12,359 nt of DNA from Gryganskiella cystojenkinii (Eukaryota; Mortierellomycota; Mortierellomycetes; Mortierellales; Mortierellaceae): positions 10,048 to 22,406 of the forward strand of contig JAAAIG010000414.1 in assembly GCA_015852425.1 (NCBI GenBank), written 5' to 3'. Below are positions 8,168-12,359 of this stretch, piece by piece (position 1 is the stretch's first letter; every line of letters begins with the position of its first letter). The position numbers and the translations under genes were made by a program. The notes beneath the pieces are model-generated. The model did not search any database and was not told where the DNA came from. It saw only the letters and a program-made list of their open reading frames with translations.

Positions 8168-10191
8168 TTAGTAGTAAAGTCGAATAATGGAGGACCGCTT
8201 GACTCGTCGATTGCAGCTGGGACAGTTGCCCATCGTCTTCTTGGTGATCTTGTAAATTTTTTCCATGACGGGCTGCGCACTATCGACCATCACTTCATCC
8301 TTGGGCATAACGGACATAGCGGAGGACACATCAGCAGTTCTGGATTCTGTTCCAGTCTCTTCATCGGCCTCAAAGACTGCAGCCACTGCTTCTGCTCTTG
8401 ACTTGGAAGAAGACCGGACCTTGGATCGTCCCTTGCCTTTGACTTTGGTTAATGACGCACCACCGGTCGCGGTGTTGGAGTTGGAGTGGGTATTGGTGGA
8501 GACGGCACTGGATTTAACCTCCGTCTTTGTCACAAACAATCCGTCAACACATTCACCACAGATGACGTGGCCGCACCCCCAGACGACCCAGAGTTGCGTA
8601 TGCTCGGTTCCAGAATGACCAAATGGTAATCGACAGCCAGGACAAACAATAACTGTATCCGCAGAGATGATCTTGGTCAATCCTGAGCTGGACTCGTCCT
8701 GGACCGCGACTGGCGTTGGACTCCGAGCGCCTCCTCTAGCGGTGGCTCTCGCTGCGGCTCGACGTTCTTCTCGGATTCTTTGAGCTCGTTCCTCCATTTC
8801 TTGATGAAGACGGTAAAAATCAATCTCTTGAGTACCATCCTCAGTATCGCTGTCGTCTCCAAAGACAGACTCGGATCTTGACCTGTGTCGAGCATCTAAC
8901 GTGCCGTTGTGCAGAACCCCTATAAAATCGGCGGCGGTCGCAGAAGCTGCAGCTGCATCATGCTCCATCTCTCGGAGCGCTTGTACAACCCTCTGATAGA
9001 TGTCACCGGCAGTGCCCCGTCTCGACCTCGATGACCGCTGTGACCCGGTACCGGTGGTGTTCCCTCTTGGTCTTGCATATGGTTCGGGTCGTTGTTGCGG
9101 ATGATAATGAGGCTGCTGTCGGTCTGGTCCGCGAGAGGCATGATGTCGAAAATGGTGATGAAGGTGATGATGGTGATGACGAGGAAGGACCCCTCCTTGA
9201 CGATGAAGTTCCCAGTTTAGATTTGCAGACGCAATCGCCGCCGCAATCTGAGCATCTAATGAGTGTGCAGAGTTTGGGGCCGTAGTGGAAGCCGAGCCAG
9301 CCCTGGCGTTTGAAGAAGATGAAGAGGCACCACCAGAGGTCAAAGGACGATGCGTTGCGGGACGAATGTGGTGCTGCCGTAAAAGGTCGTCTGCTTCTCG
9401 TTGATTACGTCCCAAGGGTGGTGCTGGGAAGGTCAGCTCTGGTAGAAGCCAGGGCCTTTGTACTGTCGGTGTTGTTGATGCTGATGCAGAGGTGCCTGAT
9501 GATGATGCCGCTCCTGTGGATCTTGTCGTCCTCGGCACCCGATCCCGGTCATTGTTAAAAAAGAAACTGTAAAGGTTTCGAGGTTGGGGCACTCCAGGGG
9601 TCTCTCGGACAAACATGACTTCATCGTCGTCGTCCTCATCATTATCTTCGTCGCTGTTGATATCGACAAAGTGGACGTGGTTGTTGTCATTGTTGTTGCT
9701 ATTGACACCACGGCCAAAGAGGTTATTTGCTAGGTCCCTTGCTCTTGATGTGCGTTCTCCATAATGAACATCGTCGTCGTCGCTGTCAATGTTGATAATC
9801 TCGACGGACCGAGAGGGCAATGTCAACGGAGCTCGAACCCGAGAAGGGTCTGAGGGTCCAGTGAGATCAATTGTGGGTCTGGACCGAGACCATGTTGGCC
9901 TGGGAGTCTGTTCCTGTGGTTGTGGTTGTGGTTGTAGCTGATGTACCTGCAACTGCATAATGGGTAGTTTGTTCCGGACAAACAAAAAGAGGGGGAGGAG
10001 AGAGAGAGAGAGAGAGAGCAATGGAAACGCAGAAAGAATGATAAAAAAAGGTCAGAAGAGTCGTTCTAAGATGCGAGTTATCCAAAAAGGCAACAGAAAA
10101 AAAAAATGGTTTCTGTTTCGTTCCATAGACCCTTGCTTAGTCATTGAGGGGGCTGTTCGGAAAAAGAACTTACGCTGGACTCTCCAGACAT
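8168..10191 (-). CDS. SIM-rich RING protein, probable SUMO-targeted ubiquitin ligase subunit (Slx5/RNF4-like)
   Basis: Favoured model: exon 1 10174-10191 (MSGESS), donor GTAAGT, intron 9953-10173, exon 2 8168-9952; 600 residues. The alternative is an unspliced start at the ATG at 9956-9958 (596 residues, same frame). The N-terminal part has four hydrophobic-acidic SUMO-interacting motifs: IDLT 34-37, VEIINID 56-62 followed by SDDDD, HFVDIN 100-105 followed by SDED, and VMFV 118-121. A long disordered middle follows, with Ser/Ala/Thr tracts and a His-rich run (about 9139-9182). The C-terminal RING is C3HC4: Cys443, 446, 466, His468, Cys471, 474, then Cys583 and 586, with CGHVICGEC in the centre. 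The final pair is 108 residues from the sixth ligand, and the insert carries a Lys/Arg cluster that could be a nuclear signal. The protein ends RLYY, recalling the aromatic end of RNF4. N-terminal SIMs plus C-terminal RING suggest a nuclear STUbL; the orthology is inference. Confidence 0.8.
9953..10173 (-). other. Predicted first intron of the RING gene
   Basis: Donor GTAAGT directly follows six codons opened by ATG at 10191. The acceptor TTATGCAG ends at 9953, before TTG CAG in the known frame, and both ends are phase 0. A CTGAC branch-like site (10052-10056) is followed by about 100 nt without any AG until the acceptor, including a long CT run. This fits a real intron well, though the branch distance is long for a fungus. 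Confidence 0.55.
9998..10018. repeat. (GA)10 microsatellite
   Basis: Perfect GA dinucleotide repeat of 21 bases on the plus strand, read as CT on the RING gene's strand. It lies either in the 5' leader or, in the spliced model, in the polypyrimidine region of intron 1. Confidence 0.95.
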
Positions 10192-10708
10192 TTGAATGAC
10201 CACTGGTTCTATTGTCCCCTGATGAAATTGTGAGGTCCAGATGCCTTTTTATTTTTGTTTGGGTGTTTGTTGGCCTCGAAGGGAAGAAAGAAAAAAGCGA
10301 AAGGGGGAATTCCACAGAAAGAAAGAGAATGTTCGACAAATGAAGAAAGGATTAGGAGAGAAGACGAAGGGGTGGCGAAGAGAGAGAGTTTAAGGCACCA
10401 AAGAGTGGATAATGGGAAAAGAAAAGTGAAGACCACTGCAGTTTGAAAACATGAAGGCAAAGGAACACAGATGCATGGAGGGTGGGACTGCGAATTTGAC
10501 GAAAATCCTTACTTTCCCGCCTGCCTCAAAAAGGAGGCAATCATGATTAAGGGTTCGGAATGGTTACGAGGCCACATCCCTCGATGGAAAGGAGCGTGTC
10601 GTTTTGTTTTCGAAATTAGTGGCGCTCTTCTTTATTTTTTTGTTTACTTGCATCGTGAGCATTTCCTCTACTCCCCCAGGCGACGTTGTCAAGTCGTGTC
10701 AGCTTATG
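10192..10708. other. Intergenic region upstream of the RING gene, downstream of the channel gene
   Basis: 517 bp between two genes on the same strand. It should hold the 3' UTR of the channel gene and the promoter of the RING gene. On the minus strand an A-rich AAAAATAAAAAG (about 10243-10254) lies roughly 55 bp before the ATG at 10191 and could serve as a weak TATA-like element. I see no further gene; open frames here are short and of low complexity. Confidence 0.55.
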
Positions 10709-12341
10709 CTATTGTCGTGACAACAATTCTTTGATTGCCAAAAGTTGAAGGAGAGACTCTGCCTGTTGTTCTTTCAACTCTCGGACTTGCGACTCGAGCG
10801 TATCCAGCTTCCTCTCATCCTCGGTACCTTGGACCGCTTCCTCCTCCTTCTCCTCATCCTCCAGAATATCCTCATCTTTCTTCTTCTTCCTCTGCTCATC
10901 CTCTTCGAAATCATCATCCCCACCGGCGTCGCGAACCCATCCTTTAAAGAATCTTTGGTCCGTTTGACAAGTTCGCCGCATTTCAAAGTCTTTGGTCAGC
11001 GGTCGGAGGTATTTTTCTTGATAGTCACTGACTTGTTGATCCGTGGCGGTGTAGTATATCACATCCGGAAAAATACTGTAGGACTCGCGGAACCCTGGAA
11101 GGTAATATGACAGGTTCTCGGCCAATTCAATATGTTGAAGACGAGATTCGATCCATACCAATCGCCAGCTGTCTCCGCCCTTTCCGAAAGCGACATTCAC
11201 CAACGCTAATAGGTCACGACAAAAGAATAGAATAAATAATGTGAATGGAATTATAATAGATCTCTAGTTCGTTATCATTAGAAATCGAGGAATCAAAAAT
11301 TGATATCACGAAAGAAGCTTACCGATTAAGACGTTCATCATTAGAATGACGGTGAAGAAGACAAAGATAATCATCATGATCTGTAATCCCCAATTCGGAA
11401 ACTCGCTGCCAAACTCTTTGTCTACAGGATTGTAATTGCCATTCTATTTATCATAAAAAAAGGGGCACATTGGTTAGCCCACAAAATGGGGAAAAAACGA
11501 AGGCCCAAATGTCCCATAAAAAAAATTGAAAAAACAACAACTCACCATGAAGAAATACGTCCCCGCAAGCGCATAGAAAAAATTGAAAGGGAAATCCGTC
11601 CTGTCACGGTTGCATCCGTTCTCGTTGGCACAACCATGGACGAGGTGCACAGTCGCGATCGCGAACGCAAAGATACCGCAGGCAAAAATGACAAAGAAGA
11701 CCCGCATCTCGACGATCGCCTGCCGTATAATTGTCACGAATTTGCACACGTTCTCGTTAATCCTGAGCTCAAACAAGAGATGCAGAGACACTGCAAGGAC
11801 GGAGAAACTAATGGTCTGGGTGTTGCCCTTTTCGACTAGGGGTGAATAAATGTTGTACAGCTGAATAAAACTCGCAACAAGGGGAAGACAAAATGCGACC
11901 AAATCCAAACGATTATACAGGGAGCTAGGAACGAGAAAAAAAATGAATAAGGACCCTGAACGTCGCGTCTGGTGATTGAACGGCGCGAACCATGTTGTTG
12001 CGATAGGAGCTAAATGAAACATACCCTTCATAGCGATCCCAGTTCCGAAAAGCCTGCAAAAACTCGAGCCATAGGAAACAGAGGGCGAGAACAATGATGG
12101 CGATAAAAAGACCGGCAAGACGAGCCGGTTCAGGGTAATAGACCTGCATAAGAGCCGCAATCACTACCAGTGCATAAAAAAGGCATTGGGCGATGAATCT
12201 AATCATCCAGTAATGAAATCCGATCGTGTTCCTGATATTGTCAATGCAGACGAAAGGATGTAAAAATTATAGAAAAGAATAAATGTAAAAAGGTTGATTG
12301 GGTTATCGCCAGAATCGTTACTTGATGAAAAAGTGAAGAAC
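10709..12341 (-). CDS. TRP-like cation channel, ion transport domain (5' partial)
   Basis: Membrane ion channel; the upstream part lies beyond the window. Visible exons, minus strand: 12322-12341 (cut by the poly-C end), 12025-12231, 11546-11924, 11323-11443, 10709-11205; 407 residues to TAG, with GT-AG introns of 90, 100, 102 and 117 nt. Membrane segments by hydrophobicity: 16-39, 45-66, 82-100, S4-like 114-131, S5 149-171; pore helix and filter region FPFNFFYALAGTYFFM 187-202 and on to NGNYNPVD; S6 221-249 with MMNVLIALVNVAF. Right after S6, DSWRLVWIESRL could act as a TRP-box-like helix. The cytosolic tail has an acidic/lysine low-complexity run and a C-terminal coiled coil (about 376-404) with Leu, Val and Ile at most heptad a/d positions, as in assembly domains of some TRP channels. 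The outer pore loop has two Cys (174, 180). The ion, the gating stimulus and the N-terminal domains cannot be read here. Confidence 0.85.
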
Positions 12342-12359
12342 CCCCCCCCCCCCCCCCCC
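12341..12359. other. Homopolymer run of 19 C at the window end
   Basis: The run begins exactly where the channel's coding exon continues (minus-strand reading ...GTT CTT CAC), so it would encode poly-glycine in front of VLHFFIK. This is more likely a contig-end or gap-edge artefact than coding sequence. Confidence 0.6.

Noticed and set aside
8222..8540. RING insert as an unspliced intron
   Set aside because: It is open in frame throughout and I found no donor/acceptor pair that would restore normal RING spacing. Left as coding, to be checked by RNA.
9031..9558. Plus-strand open frames opposite the RING gene
   Set aside because: Antisense readings of its low-complexity His-, Ser- and Ala-rich repeats.
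9959..10021. Upstream extension of the RING protein frame to 10021 with a Leu/Ser-rich start resembling a signal peptide
   Set aside because: It opens at TTG and the Ser/Leu repeats come from the CT microsatellite. The region is better read as an intron or 5' leader.
1..12359. tRNA genes, CRISPR arrays, transposon ends or viral genes
   Set aside because: I scanned by eye for T-loop sequences, regular spaced repeats and terminal repeats and saw none beyond simple-sequence tracts.

Overview
The window reads as nuclear DNA of a filamentous, early-diverging fungus. The genes are intron-rich, with short GT-AG introns (72-126 nt in most genes). They include a Gef1-type CLC exchanger, a monofunctional SAICAR synthetase, cytosolic ribosomal protein eS21, and a TRP-like cation channel of a kind I associate with Mucoromycota such as Mortierella. 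The Mortierella-like placement is inference from overall look, not a marker gene. I saw no bacterial, viral, transposon, CRISPR or tRNA signal.

Layout, left to right. (1) About 2-3527, plus strand: the 3' part of a CLC chloride/proton exchanger, 8 exons, whose start lies before the window. (2) 3807-4720, minus: RPS21, three exons, with an unusually long first intron; it is convergent with the CLC gene. (3) 4949-5149, minus: a 66-residue secreted peptide with a signal sequence, a dibasic site and six cysteines, and a clear TATA box at 5353-5360. (4) 5361-6466: about 1.1 kb with no gene I can support, serving as the divergent promoter region of the peptide gene and ADE1. (5) 6467-7789, plus: ADE1, four exons, complete. 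(6) 8168-10191, minus: a RING protein with several SUMO-interacting motifs, probably a SUMO-targeted ubiquitin ligase subunit, with a probable tiny first exon; it is convergent with ADE1. (7) 10709-12341, minus: the 3' part of a TRP-like ion channel, five exons visible. The window ends in 19 consecutive C bases that fall inside this gene's reading frame and look like a sequence or assembly artefact.

The genes do not form a pathway: ion homeostasis (CLC exchanger, channel), translation (eS21), purine synthesis (ADE1), SUMO/ubiquitin signalling (RING protein) and secretion (peptide) are ordinary neighbours in a compact fungal genome. All exon joins were worked out by hand. For the multi-exon genes the summed exon lengths are exact multiples of three and conserved motifs run across the junctions. 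The items most worth a second look are the small secreted six-cysteine peptide, the split RING with a roughly 108-residue insert, the channel pore, and possible promoter elements upstream of RPS21.
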